Assembly: GCA_963844325.1 (NCBI GenBank)
Contig: CAWJNV010000001.1
Coordinates: 1,426,001 to 1,490,000 of the forward strand
DNA: 64,000 nucleotides
Direction of reading: 5' to 3'
From: CADCTQ01 sp963844325
GTDB taxonomy: Bacteria > Bacteroidota > Bacteroidia > Cytophagales > 172606-1
Part shown: positions 19,585 through 29,012 of the stretch, in pieces
Layout of the letters: every line of letters begins with the position of its first letter
Numbering within the stretch: the stretch's first letter is position 1
Notes under the pieces: model-generated
Databases searched by the model: none
Told to the model about the DNA's origin: nothing
Seen by the model: only the letters and a program-made list of their open reading frames with translations
Translations under genes and position numbers: made by a program

Positions 19585-19677
19585 AGCATGTTTAAAGTTT
19601 GTTCGGACGGTTCTGCCGGGGCGCACGGTCGCCCCGGCGGATGGTCCAAAAGACATTCTTTAGACATGCTTTTTTTT
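19585..19677 (+). terminator. Nested-stem terminator after the 12904 gene
   Basis: AGCATGTTTAAAG (19585-19597) pairs with CTTTAGACATGCT (19658-19670, one mismatch) and is followed by seven further T. Inside sits a GC stem, GCCGGGGCG (19615-19623) with CGCCCCGGC (19630-19638). The outer arm shares its GCATGTTTA core with the hairpin at 9426-9460. Confidence 0.85.
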
Positions 19678-19699
19678 AACAAGTCAACAACCAAATTCT

Positions 19700-22600
19700 A
19701 TGCATTATACCCATAACCCACCGGGCGGCCTCCGGAAGCTGCAACCCCTGTTATTGCTTTTCGTCTTGCTGCACACCCTGGTGTCGGCGCAAACCTACCA
19801 CGGCAAAATCGGCGTGGGAATCTCCATCTCCAGCTGGCAGTTGCCCTTCGTGGACGTGGCAAAAACCACCCGTTCCTTCACCAAACCCGACGGGACCGCC
19901 GTACCGAAAGATGCGCTGGGCTGGCCGACGGCCGATGCCCAGACGGTACTGATGGACATGCGGCCCGCCCCGGAATGGATCGGCGTGATCGATGACCCCG
20001 AGCAGTTCCGCCTGGGCGTGAGCGGCACGTACAAATGTTCCTTCAACGGGCAGGCGACGGTACGCAAGATCGAAGGACCGTTCAGCCTCGGGCCGGTCGC
20101 CTACGACGCCGCCACCAACACGACTACCTTCGACCTGACGGTTGACCCGCCCGGCCCGAACCACGGGGTGGTGATCCTGCAATTCCTGGACACCAAACGC
20201 ACCCCCGGCAGTGCCCTCAACACCGGCTTTACCAACCTCAAGGCCATCCGGCCCGGCTACGACCCCAACACCACCCAACTGTTTACCAACGAGTTTTTAA
20301 GCGCCATCACCAGCGTTGATTTCAGCACGATCCGTACGATGGGGGGCACCCGCACCAACGACAACAACAAGTTTTACCCCGAGGTATTCGAGTGGTCGGA
20401 AAGAAAGACCATGAACGCGGCCACCTGGGAAGGCGACAACGTGGGGCAGGAAAATGCGCTGCCCTGGGAAGTGATCGTTGCCGTTGCCAATGAAGCCAAT
20501 GCCGACCTGTGGCTGAACGTGCCCCACGCCGCCTCCGACGACTACGTGCGGGAACTGGCCGCATTCGTGAAAAGCACGCTGAAGCCGGAATTGAACCTGT
20601 ACGTGGAGTACAGCAACGAAGTCTGGAACTGGTCTTTTCCGCAATCGTGGTGGAACGACGCCAGGGGTAAAGCCCTGGGACTTAATCACGTGAAAGCCTA
20701 CTCCCGGAGAACGGTAGAAATTGCCAAGATCTTTGAATCGGTGTACGGCGCCGGTTCTTTAAACAACAAAGTACGCGTGATCAATGCCTGGCAGATCGGC
20801 TGGAACCCGCCGGATGCCATGTACGAGGAACAAATGCAGTACATCAACGCGACCTTCGGCCCGCCCAAGAATTTCCTCTACGGGCTGGGCGTGGCGCCCT
20901 ACTTCAATTGCGGCACGGCCTGCGAAACCGGCACGGTGGATCAGATCCTGGCCGAAATGCGCCGCAGCAGCGACGCCTCCAAGCTGGACCGGCAGAAGAT
21001 CGTGGCGGTAGCAAGCAAGTGGCAGATTCCCGGCGGCATGGTGGCCTACGAAGGCGGTTCGGACACCGGCGGCGGCAGCGCCACCAACATTGCCAATAAG
21101 ATCGGGGCCGAACGTTCGCAGGCCATCCGGGAAGTGTTCCTGCGGGATTTGCGGGAAAACTGGTTCGGCATCGGCGGCGGCCTGTTCGTGTACCTCGAAC
21201 TGGTCAGCGGCTACAACCGGTACGGCTCCTGGGGCCTGTCCGACGACATCCGCAACCTCGACCGGAATTACAAGATGGGCGCCGTCCGCGACCTGATCGG
21301 CACCCCCGCGACGGCCCCGCCGCCGGCTCCGCAGGGACTGACGGCCGTGCCCGTGGGCAACGCCAACGTGAACCTGGGCTGGTCGGCCGCACCGGACGCG
21401 AATAGCTACACCGTAAAAAGAAGCACCACCCCCGGCGGCCCCTACACGGCAGTCGGCACCACCCTCACGACGGGCCTCAGCGACAACACCGTGACCAACG
21501 GCACGACCTACTATTACGTGGTGTCGGCAACCAACGCCCTCGGCGAAAGTGCCAACTCCGCCGAGGTATCCGTAACACCGACGGCGGTGGTCACCATCCG
21601 GCGGGAATTCTGGTCGAACGTGGCCGGCACGGGCATCGCGGCCATCCCGGTGACGACCCCGCCGACGGGCACCGAGGAGCTGACTTCGCTGGACGCCCCG
21701 CAGAACATCGGTGACAGCTACGGCGCCCGGATGCGGGCGTACCTGAAGCCGCCCACGTCCGGGGCGTACACGTTCTACATTGCCTCCGACGACCAAAGCC
21801 AACTGTGGCTGAGTACCAACAACCAGCCGGCCGGCAAAGCCAAGCTGGCCGAAGTAACCGACTGGACGAGCTACGGGCAATGGGACAAATCGGCCACCCA
21901 GCGGTCCGCGGCGGTCAACCTCGTGGCGGGCCAGGAATACTACCTCGAAGTGCTGCACAAAGAAGGCACCGGCGGCGACCACGTGGAAGTGGGCTGGACC
22001 GGCCCGGGCGTTGGCACCATCACCATCATCGGCAGTCCCTACCTGGCCCCTTACACGGGTACGGATGGGCCCACCGGTCCCCCGGCACCTGCGGGCCTGG
22101 CGGCAACGGCCGGCAACGCCTCAGTAAGCCTGACCTGGAACGCCGTGGCCGGCGCCACGACGTACAACGTGAAACGCCATACGGGCGGCAACTTCAACAC
22201 CGTTGCCACCGGGGTAACCACCAATTCTTACCAGGACAACAACCTGGTGAACGGCACCACTTACTTCTACGTAGTGACGGCGGTGAACGCGGGCGGCGAA
22301 AGCAACATCTCCAATACCGTACAGGCTACCCCGGTTAGCGGTGGTGGCAACCCCAACCCAACCGGCACCCTTGCTTCGTGGGATTTCACCGGCAGCAGCG
22401 GGCAAACTTCGGTGGCTACCACCACGGCCATGGCGGGCGTATCGGGCACCGCGCCCAGCCTGGTGGCTTCCCTGGCCTCGGGCTTGATAGCGGTTGACTA
22501 TTTTACCAATAGCCTGATCGGAAGAGGTCAAACCGCTGCTTCCCTGGCCGATGCCATCACCGGCAACGATTACATTTCGTTTACCGTTGCCCCGGCATCC

Positions 22601-25600
22601 GGCAGTACCCTTTCGGTCAGTTCGGTAAAAATCCGTCCCATCAGCCAGAACGGCCCCCGGACATTTGCCCTCCTGTCGAATGTAGGCGGATTTACGGCCG
22701 GCAACGCGATTTCTACTTTTACCGCGGAAGGTGAGCAGGGTGCCTTAACGACCATCAACGTTACCGGCCACAGCAACCTCAGCAGTGCCGTTGAGTTCCG
22801 GGTATACGTGTTCGGCAGTACCAATGAGTGGGAAGCAGTGGGTATCGGCAACCGACGTTCTTCGGTTGCGGAAGCGGACCTGATTGTGGAGGGAAGTTTA
22901 AGCAGTACCTCTACGGTGGCAGTAACCGGGGTAAGCCTGTCGCCCACTTCGGCCAACGTGAGCGTAGGCAGTACCCAGCAATTGACGGCTACGGTGTCTC
23001 CGGCAAACGCCACCAACAAAAACGTGAGCTGGACTTCTTCCACTCCTTCGGTTGCCACGGTAAACGCCACCGGGTTGGTCACGGCGGTTGCGTCGGGCAG
23101 TGCTACGATTACCGTAACGACCCAGGATGGGGGCTTTACGGCAACCACGTCCGTCACCGTGCCGGTGGTTGTAGTCCCCGACACCCAGGCACCCACGGCC
23201 CCTGCCAGCCTGGTTGCCTCCGCCGTTACGGCCACGGGCTTTACGCTGACCTGGGCGGCTTCTACCGACAACGTGGGCGTAACGGCCTACAAAGTGTACC
23301 GCAACGATGTACTGGTGGCAACCACTACTGGCACCACGGCCGGGTTGACCGGCCTGACGCCGCAGACCGCGTACGCCATCAAGGTATCGGCCGAAGATGC
23401 GGCCGGCAACAAGACCGCAAGCCCGGTCATCACGGTGACCACCTCCGCCCCGGCGCCGGTCACCCTGACCCGGGAAGTATGGAGCAACCCCACCGGCAAA
23501 GGGATTGCGGGCATCCCGGTGAATACGACGCCCACCAGCAGCACGCAGCTCACCATTCTGGAAGGGCCTACCGACGCGGCCGACAACTACGGGGCCCGCA
23601 TCCGGGCGTACCTCACCCCGGCGGTATCGGGTAACTACACGTTTTACCTGGCCGGCGACGACGTTGCCGAGCTTTGGCTGAGCTTCAACGACAACCCGGG
23701 CCAGAAAACCAAGATTGCCGAGGTGACCAAAGCGGTGAAGCCCCGGGAATGGACCAAAGCCCCGGCCCAGAAATCCACGGCGCGCAACCTGACCGCCGGT
23801 GTGAAGTACTACATCGAAGTGCTGCACCGCGAAACCACCGGCCGGGACCACGTAGCCGTCGGCTGGACCGGCCCGGGCGTGCCGTCCGTGGCCCTGGTGC
23901 CCGCCAGCGTGCTTTCTCCGTACGGGGTAGCCGCGCCGGCACCCACGTATGCGCTTACGGTAAATGACGGCACCGGCGGGGGCAGCTATACCCAAGGCAG
24001 CGTGGTAAGCATCGCCGCGACCGTACCGGCGGGGTACGTCTTCGGCCAGTGGACCGGCGACGTGGCAACGGTTGCCGACATCCAGGCCGCCGGCACCACC
24101 CTCACCATGCCGGCTGCCAACGCGACGGTGTCGGCCACCTTCGTAAGACAAACTACGAATGACATGCCGGCGGTGAATGTGGGGATGAACTTGAATTCGG
24201 TTAATTATTACGGCAAGCAGAACGCCTTCAAGAACATGGCGAAACAAAGCTCGCCTTTCCTGACCAGTTTCAGCGGGGGCCCCTGGGATACCCAGGAAAT
24301 TCAGAACATTCCCGCCGACATCAACGGGTATCCGCTGGAATTGCCTCATAACGGCAACCTGTTCGTGCACGCCATCCTGCCGTTCTATTATCCCGAAGGA
24401 AGGTACGTGCTTACCTACGACGGCGAAGGGGAAGTGACGATGAACCTGAACGCAAGGGTGGTTTCCAGCGCCCCCGGCAGACTGGTATTCGACTACCGCA
24501 ACAATGACAACGGCGGATTGGGTGAATACAAGATCGTTCGGTCCACGCGGGGCAATCACGTACGCAACATCGTGATCGTGCCGCTCGCCCTGGAAGGCCA
24601 GGACGTGCTTACCAACCCGTTCCGGGAGGATTTCCTGGAATACCTGAGACCCCTGGAGGCCATCCGGTACATGGGTTTTATGCACGTCAACGGCGCCCGG
24701 GAGCAGGTAGAATGGACCGACCGGGCCCTGGTGGGCGATTATACCTACCAAAGCGGTGACATGGATGATGATAAGTACCTGGGGATCAAAGGGCTCGGGG
24801 GTGTCCCCATCGAAGTATGCGTACAGTTGAACAACATCCTGCAAAAAGCGGCGTGGTTCTGCGTTCCCCACCCGGCCAGTGATGATTACATCCGGCAGTA
24901 CGCCCGGCTGGTGAAGGAGAAAATAGACCCGAGCCTCAAGACTTACGTGGAGTATTCCAACGAGATCTGGAACTGGGGCTACGCGTTCCCGCAATCCCAC
25001 TACATCATTAACAACGCACCGGGGCATCCCAACGCCTACGTGTCGGCGGCGCTGGCGGCCATTTCGCCCAATACCGACATGCACCCGGAAAAGGATGCCT
25101 ACATGATCGGCCGCACCATGCGCCTGTGGACCGAGGAATGGGCCGGCCAGTTGAACCGCCTGGTGCGGGTGGCCGCCGTACAGCACGGCTGGGTGGATAA
25201 TACCAGAAGAATCCTGGAATACCTGCGGACGAACAATCAATTGCCGCAGGTAGATGCCGTATCTCCGGCCGGCTATTTTGGCCTGAAGTGGGACATCCGA
25301 AACAGCCTCAATGCCAAAGGCGCCGCGCTTACCTACCAGGAAGTGGTGGATGGCGTAACGCAAACGTTTGAAACCGAAGAGAAGCCCAACACGCTGGCCC
25401 AGGCCGCCTACGCCCGGCAATTCGGCCTTTCGTACGTAGCCTACGAAGGCGGCTCGCACGTGGACTACCGCGGCGACGACACCGAACGGCTGAAGCAACT
25501 CATCAAGCAGTACGATGACTCGCCGGAGGTATACGAGATGTACAAGCGGAACTTCCAGTTACACGTCTCCCCCGAAGTGAACTGCGGGTTGTTCATTGCC

Positions 25601-26023
25601 CTGACCTACGTGAGCGGACCGGGGGCTTTCGGCCACCTGGAGTACCTGGGTGAACCAATGGCAACTGCGCCCAAGTACCGGGCGCTGGTGGAAGCTTCGC
25701 CCAATGCCTACGTACCGGTGTACCCGGCCCCCGGCGCGGCGGCCCAGGCCAGGACGGCGGCTGACGGCCCATCCGGCGGCGTGCTGGAAGGGGTAACCGT
25801 GTACCCCAACCCGACCAGCGGGGAGTTGTTCGTCCGGTCAGCCCCCGGCAAGGCGTTGAAAGCTTCCCTGACCAACATGCAGGGCGTGCGGGTAGATGTG
25901 AAGGGCCGGCAATCGGCCGCGGGCGACCTGCGCCTGGACATTTCGGGTCAGCCGGCGGGTATGTACCTGTTGCGCCTGGAAGCCGGTGGTAGAACCAAAA
26001 TCTACAAGATTGCCAAGCGGTAA
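19700..26023 (+). CDS. Giant secreted protein with two GH-A-like catalytic domains, T9SS-sorted
   Basis: A 2107-residue polypeptide. Order: signal peptide (1-30); GH-A-like domain 1 (31 to about 535; Glu307 in YSNEVWNW, Glu451 in VAYEGG); FN3 (539-626); PA14 (631-785); FN3 (794-880); ASWDF beta-sandwich module (891-1070, same family as the 9501 N-terminus); Big_2 (1073-1155); FN3 (1163-1250); PA14 (1255-1412); bacterial repeat domain (1415-1485); GH-A-like domain 2 (about 1489-2010; Glu1755 in YSNEIWNW, Glu1916 in VAYEGG); T9SS sorting domain (2030-2107). Both catalytic copies keep both acidic residues. Family members are usually annotated as cellulose-binding proteins; hydrolytic activity is inference. 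It lies 136 bases after the 12904 gene and ends unit copy 2. Confidence 0.85.
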   Translation: MHYTHNPPGGLRKLQPLLLLFVLLHTLVSAQTYHGKIGVGISISSWQLPFVDVAKTTRSFTKPDGTAVPKDALGWPTADAQTVLMDMRPAPEWIGVIDDPEQFRLGVSGTYKCSFNGQATVRKIEGPFSLGPVAYDAATNTTTFDLTVDPPGPNHGVVILQFLDTKRTPGSALNTGFTNLKAIRPGYDPNTTQLFTNEFLSAITSVDFSTIRTMGGTRTNDNNKFYPEVFEWSERKTMNAATWEGDNVGQENALPWEVIVAVANEANADLWLNVPHAASDDYVRELAAFVKSTLKPELNLYVEYSNEVWNWSFPQSWWNDARGKALGLNHVKAYSRRTVEIAKIFESVYGAGSLNNKVRVINAWQIGWNPPDAMYEEQMQYINATFGPPKNFLYGLGVAPYFNCGTACETGTVDQILAEMRRSSDASKLDRQKIVAVASKWQIPGGMVAYEGGSDTGGGSATNIANKIGAERSQAIREVFLRDLRENWFGIGGGLFVYLELVSGYNRYGSWGLSDDIRNLDRNYKMGAVRDLIGTPATAPPPAPQGLTAVPVGNANVNLGWSAAPDANSYTVKRSTTPGGPYTAVGTTLTTGLSDNTVTNGTTYYYVVSATNALGESANSAEVSVTPTAVVTIRREFWSNVAGTGIAAIPVTTPPTGTEELTSLDAPQNIGDSYGARMRAYLKPPTSGAYTFYIASDDQSQLWLSTNNQPAGKAKLAEVTDWTSYGQWDKSATQRSAAVNLVAGQEYYLEVLHKEGTGGDHVEVGWTGPGVGTITIIGSPYLAPYTGTDGPTGPPAPAGLAATAGNASVSLTWNAVAGATTYNVKRHTGGNFNTVATGVTTNSYQDNNLVNGTTYFYVVTAVNAGGESNISNTVQATPVSGGGNPNPTGTLASWDFTGSSGQTSVATTTAMAGVSGTAPSLVASLASGLIAVDYFTNSLIGRGQTAASLADAITGNDYISFTVAPASGSTLSVSSVKIRPISQNGPRTFALLSNVGGFTAGNAISTFTAEGEQGALTTINVTGHSNLSSAVEFRVYVFGSTNEWEAVGIGNRRSSVAEADLIVEGSLSSTSTVAVTGVSLSPTSANVSVGSTQQLTATVSPANATNKNVSWTSSTPSVATVNATGLVTAVASGSATITVTTQDGGFTATTSVTVPVVVVPDTQAPTAPASLVASAVTATGFTLTWAASTDNVGVTAYKVYRNDVLVATTTGTTAGLTGLTPQTAYAIKVSAEDAAGNKTASPVITVTTSAPAPVTLTREVWSNPTGKGIAGIPVNTTPTSSTQLTILEGPTDAADNYGARIRAYLTPAVSGNYTFYLAGDDVAELWLSFNDNPGQKTKIAEVTKAVKPREWTKAPAQKSTARNLTAGVKYYIEVLHRETTGRDHVAVGWTGPGVPSVALVPASVLSPYGVAAPAPTYALTVNDGTGGGSYTQGSVVSIAATVPAGYVFGQWTGDVATVADIQAAGTTLTMPAANATVSATFVRQTTNDMPAVNVGMNLNSVNYYGKQNAFKNMAKQSSPFLTSFSGGPWDTQEIQNIPADINGYPLELPHNGNLFVHAILPFYYPEGRYVLTYDGEGEVTMNLNARVVSSAPGRLVFDYRNNDNGGLGEYKIVRSTRGNHVRNIVIVPLALEGQDVLTNPFREDFLEYLRPLEAIRYMGFMHVNGAREQVEWTDRALVGDYTYQSGDMDDDKYLGIKGLGGVPIEVCVQLNNILQKAAWFCVPHPASDDYIRQYARLVKEKIDPSLKTYVEYSNEIWNWGYAFPQSHYIINNAPGHPNAYVSAALAAISPNTDMHPEKDAYMIGRTMRLWTEEWAGQLNRLVRVAAVQHGWVDNTRRILEYLRTNNQLPQVDAVSPAGYFGLKWDIRNSLNAKGAALTYQEVVDGVTQTFETEEKPNTLAQAAYARQFGLSYVAYEGGSHVDYRGDDTERLKQLIKQYDDSPEVYEMYKRNFQLHVSPEVNCGLFIALTYVSGPGAFGHLEYLGEPMATAPKYRALVEASPNAYVPVYPAPGAAAQARTAADGPSGGVLEGVTVYPNPTSGELFVRSAPGKALKASLTNMQGVRVDVKGRQSAAGDLRLDISGQPAGMYLLRLEAGGRTKIYKIAKR

Positions 26024-26044
26024 GTAGTGATTACCCCATGAAGA

Positions 26045-26108
26045 AGGGCCCGAGTGATGCACTGCTTTGCGATCAACCGCACGGCAACATTGCCCGGGCT
26101 CTTTTTTT
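26045..26108 (+). terminator. Terminator ending unit copy 2
   Basis: AGGGCCCG (26045-26052) pairs with CGGGCTCT (26095-26102, one G-T pair) across a 42-base loop and runs into seven T. Its position inside the longest possible open frame of the next gene is one reason to place that gene's start downstream at 26200. Confidence 0.75.
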
Positions 26109-26199
26109 ATGGAGTACCCGAAGCGCATTTTCCATTGTCCGTTTACTTATGATATCTTTAAACTTTTTCCGCGTCCGGATATTACTCACTTCAACCCTG

Positions 26200-27453
26200 A
26201 TGAACCGATTCAGCGCCTCTTTTCTGATCGCCTTGCTTTGCGCCGCCTGCTCCCCGCAGAAGCCTTCCCTTACGCTGCACCGCGACATTCCTTACCCCGA
26301 AAGTAAACTGATCAAACGTCTGGTGTGGGAAGGCCAGCCCGCCAGGTACCCGGGCTCGGGTACCGACATGCACTGGTGGACGTTGGGCCTTGACGGCAAC
26401 CTGTACGTGGTGGATGACGACGGGGCGAACTTCGGGGGGCCGGGCTGGTACGCCCACGTGCTCAGGTCAACCGGCGTGCCGCCAAACCATAAGGTGGAAA
26501 CGGTGACCGACTTTCAGTTCTACGACTTCCGGAAAAACCTGCCCGACAAGCTGGTGAGAAGGTACGTGTGCGGCGCGGTGGCGGTAGATTCCAACCTGTA
26601 CGTCAGCATTTACGATTACGACTGGAACATTCCGGGCAAACCCGTGCACCGCGATACGTTGGTGAAGTTGCTCCGGCAATTCCACCCGTGGAATGAAATG
26701 AGCCCCCCGGTACGCAACCAGGTAGGCTTCATTGACGGGTACTCGAAAATCTACGGGGTTGCAGGCATCATTCAATCGAAGGATTTTGGCAAAACCTGGA
26801 CCAACCTGCCCGGCAAGGATACGCCCGAATTTTTCGGCAACAAGTTCGGCGCCCCGGCATTCCTGACCTTCGGCCCCGGCAATACCGAGACGCCCGAAGC
26901 CCTGGGTCCCTACGTGTACGCGATTTCAAACGACGTGAACTGGGCGTCCGGCGACAATGTCTTTTTAGGCAGGGTACACCGCGACAGCGTGATCGTCAGC
27001 AGTGCCTGGCAATTCTACCGGGGCAAGACGGATGCCGGCGAGCCGCGCTGGACGGGGGAAGAAAAGGCCGCCAGCCCCGTTTTTTCGGACCCTGGCCACG
27101 TGGGACACCCAACCATTACCTACAACAAAGCCCTGCAAAGGTATATTCTCTGCATTTCGAGCGACATGGTGCCGCACCGGGAGAATGCTCCCCCCGAAGA
27201 GACCAAAAAGTGGAATTGGGAGTCGGAAATGCAACTGTACGAAGGGGCGAACCCGTGGGGGCCCTGGTTCATCTTTCACAACGAAACGCAGTGGGGCGGC
27301 AAAGACCACACGGCTTACCTGCCGCAAATGCCGTCCAACTGGCTGGGCCAGGACGGCTTGTCGGGCAGTATTCTTTTTGCCGGCGACTACGTGAACCGGA
27401 ATGCGGAATACTACGGGTTTATGACCCAGCCGTTTCGCCTGGAACTCAAATAA
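26200..27453 (+). CDS. Lipoprotein with DUF4185-like propeller fold, possible glycoside hydrolase
   Basis: A 417-residue protein. It opens with a lipoprotein signal (MNRFSASFLIALLCAAC, lipid Cys17), which is why this ATG is preferred to an earlier in-frame start at 26038 that would read through the upstream terminator. Blade-like segments include TDMHWWTLGLDGNLYVVDDDG near the start, FGAPAFLTFGPGN, GHPTITYNKALQRYILC and a W/G-rich end (EGANPWGPWFIFHNE). This recalls DUF4185 and five-bladed beta-propeller glycosidase-like proteins; I am not certain of the family. No T9SS domain is visible. Directly after the hydrolase cluster on the same strand, it may handle released oligosaccharides at the cell surface, which is inference from context. 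Confidence 0.65.
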   Translation: MNRFSASFLIALLCAACSPQKPSLTLHRDIPYPESKLIKRLVWEGQPARYPGSGTDMHWWTLGLDGNLYVVDDDGANFGGPGWYAHVLRSTGVPPNHKVETVTDFQFYDFRKNLPDKLVRRYVCGAVAVDSNLYVSIYDYDWNIPGKPVHRDTLVKLLRQFHPWNEMSPPVRNQVGFIDGYSKIYGVAGIIQSKDFGKTWTNLPGKDTPEFFGNKFGAPAFLTFGPGNTETPEALGPYVYAISNDVNWASGDNVFLGRVHRDSVIVSSAWQFYRGKTDAGEPRWTGEEKAASPVFSDPGHVGHPTITYNKALQRYILCISSDMVPHRENAPPEETKKWNWESEMQLYEGANPWGPWFIFHNETQWGGKDHTAYLPQMPSNWLGQDGLSGSILFAGDYVNRNAEYYGFMTQPFRLELK

Positions 27454-27631
27454 GAACAGGATAAACCTGATAAAAAGGATACATGAATACCGGAAAAGTT
27501 TGCCCAAAAGGTAAAATCCATTCTAACGGGTTAATTCTGTTCTATACTCCTGCCGGACGCGGGGCTATCCTTGCGTACGTAAACGACCGGTTCGCGCAAG
27601 CCGGGAAACACACCTGGAACCCCCAAGTATA

Positions 27632-28828
27632 ATGGAATCTCACGCTTTACCCCATCCGCCGGCGTATACCCTGGCCGACATTACCACTTATTTCCTCAGG
27701 CTGGGCGCCATTGGGTTCGGGGGGCCCGTGGCCCTGGTGGGCTACATGCACCGCGACCTGGTGGAGGACCGGAAGTGGATTACCGAAGAGGAATACAAGG
27801 AAGGCCTGGCCCTGGCCCAGTTGGCGCCGGGACCTTTGGCCGCCCAGCTGGGCATTTACCTTGGCTTCGTGCACCACGGGGTGCTGGGGGCTACCCTGGC
27901 CGGACTGGCCTTCGTGCTGCCCTCCTTCATCATGGTGGTCCTGCTGGGCATTGCCTACAAGCTCTACGGCGGATTGCCCTGGATGCAGGCCGTATTTTAC
28001 GGCGTAGGTGCCGCCGTGATCGGCATCATTGCCTTCAGCGTGTATAAACTCACGATCAAGTCCATCAGCAAACTCGAACCCGGGGCCATGAAAAAGAACT
28101 GGCTGTTGTGGCTGTTCTACCTCTCCATGGCAATCGTGACGGTGGTCACGCAACGGGAGGAAGTGTGGATCTTCGTGATCCTGGGGTTGGTGTACATGGT
28201 GATCAAAGCCCCGCCCCGGTGGCTGAAGCGAAAATCAACGGCCTTGTCGGTCAGCTGTTTGTTGCTGGCAAGCGTGGGGTTCTGGGAGTATGAGCCGGGT
28301 ATCCTGCTGAAAATCGCTTTGTTCTTTACGGAAGCGGGGGCTTTTGTCTTCGGCAGCGGCCTGGCCATCATTCCCTTCCTGCACGCCGGCGTCGTCAATG
28401 AACTAGGGTGGCTCAACGAGCAGCAGTTTCTCGATGCCGTAGCCGTTGCCATGATTACGCCCGGCCCCGTGGTCATTACCGTGGGATTCATCGGTTTCCT
28501 GGTGGCTGGTTTTCCGGGCGCCGCCGTAGCGGCATTGGGCGTATTTTTCCCCTGTTACGTTTTTACGGTGCTGCCCGCACCTTATTTCAAGAAGATCGCC
28601 AAGAACGCCAGCATCAAGGCTTTCGTGGATGGCATTACCGCCGCCGTGGTGGGCGCCCTGGTGGGGGCCGTGATCGTGATTGCTACCCGTTCCATCGTGG
28701 ATATCCCTTCCGGGCTCATGGCGGTTGCCACGGTGCTGGCCCTGATCTACGTCAAGAAACTTTCCGAGCCCTACCTGATCCTGCTGGCTGCGGTGATCGG
28801 AGTGGCCTTGAAAACGTTTATTGCCTGA
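27632..28828 (+). CDS. chrA: Chromate transporter, ChrA/CHR family
   Basis: A 398-residue inner-membrane protein with about ten hydrophobic segments. The family hallmark is seen twice, as expected for the long two-domain type. The first half has IGFGGPVALVGYMHRD (from about residue 27) and LAQLAPGPLAAQLG. The second half has FGSGLAIIPFLH and AMITPGPVVITVGFIG. ChrA proteins export chromate and so give chromate resistance, although many distant members are of unknown substrate. The gene stands alone between the lipoprotein gene and a convergent permease gene. The 178-base gap upstream shows no other feature. Confidence 0.92.
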   Translation: MESHALPHPPAYTLADITTYFLRLGAIGFGGPVALVGYMHRDLVEDRKWITEEEYKEGLALAQLAPGPLAAQLGIYLGFVHHGVLGATLAGLAFVLPSFIMVVLLGIAYKLYGGLPWMQAVFYGVGAAVIGIIAFSVYKLTIKSISKLEPGAMKKNWLLWLFYLSMAIVTVVTQREEVWIFVILGLVYMVIKAPPRWLKRKSTALSVSCLLLASVGFWEYEPGILLKIALFFTEAGAFVFGSGLAIIPFLHAGVVNELGWLNEQQFLDAVAVAMITPGPVVITVGFIGFLVAGFPGAAVAALGVFFPCYVFTVLPAPYFKKIAKNASIKAFVDGITAAVVGALVGAVIVIATRSIVDIPSGLMAVATVLALIYVKKLSEPYLILLAAVIGVALKTFIA

Positions 28829-29012
28829 CCCGGGCCGGCGCAAACCGCTTTTTCCGCAGGTTATTCCCCGAACCAACCCGTAGCCATGCAGGGCTTGGGC
28901 ACGAAGGAGTGACCTCGCTTCTCACTCCACAACTATATCTTCTCCAGCAAACTCAAAAAATCCTGTTTTTTGTTGCGGGAGACGGCCTGCACCTATCATC
29001 CAAGCCGAAGCT

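Noticed and set aside
26038..26199. Upstream in-frame start for the 26200 lipoprotein gene
   Set aside because: The extension spans a terminator hairpin and would bury the lipoprotein signal peptide.
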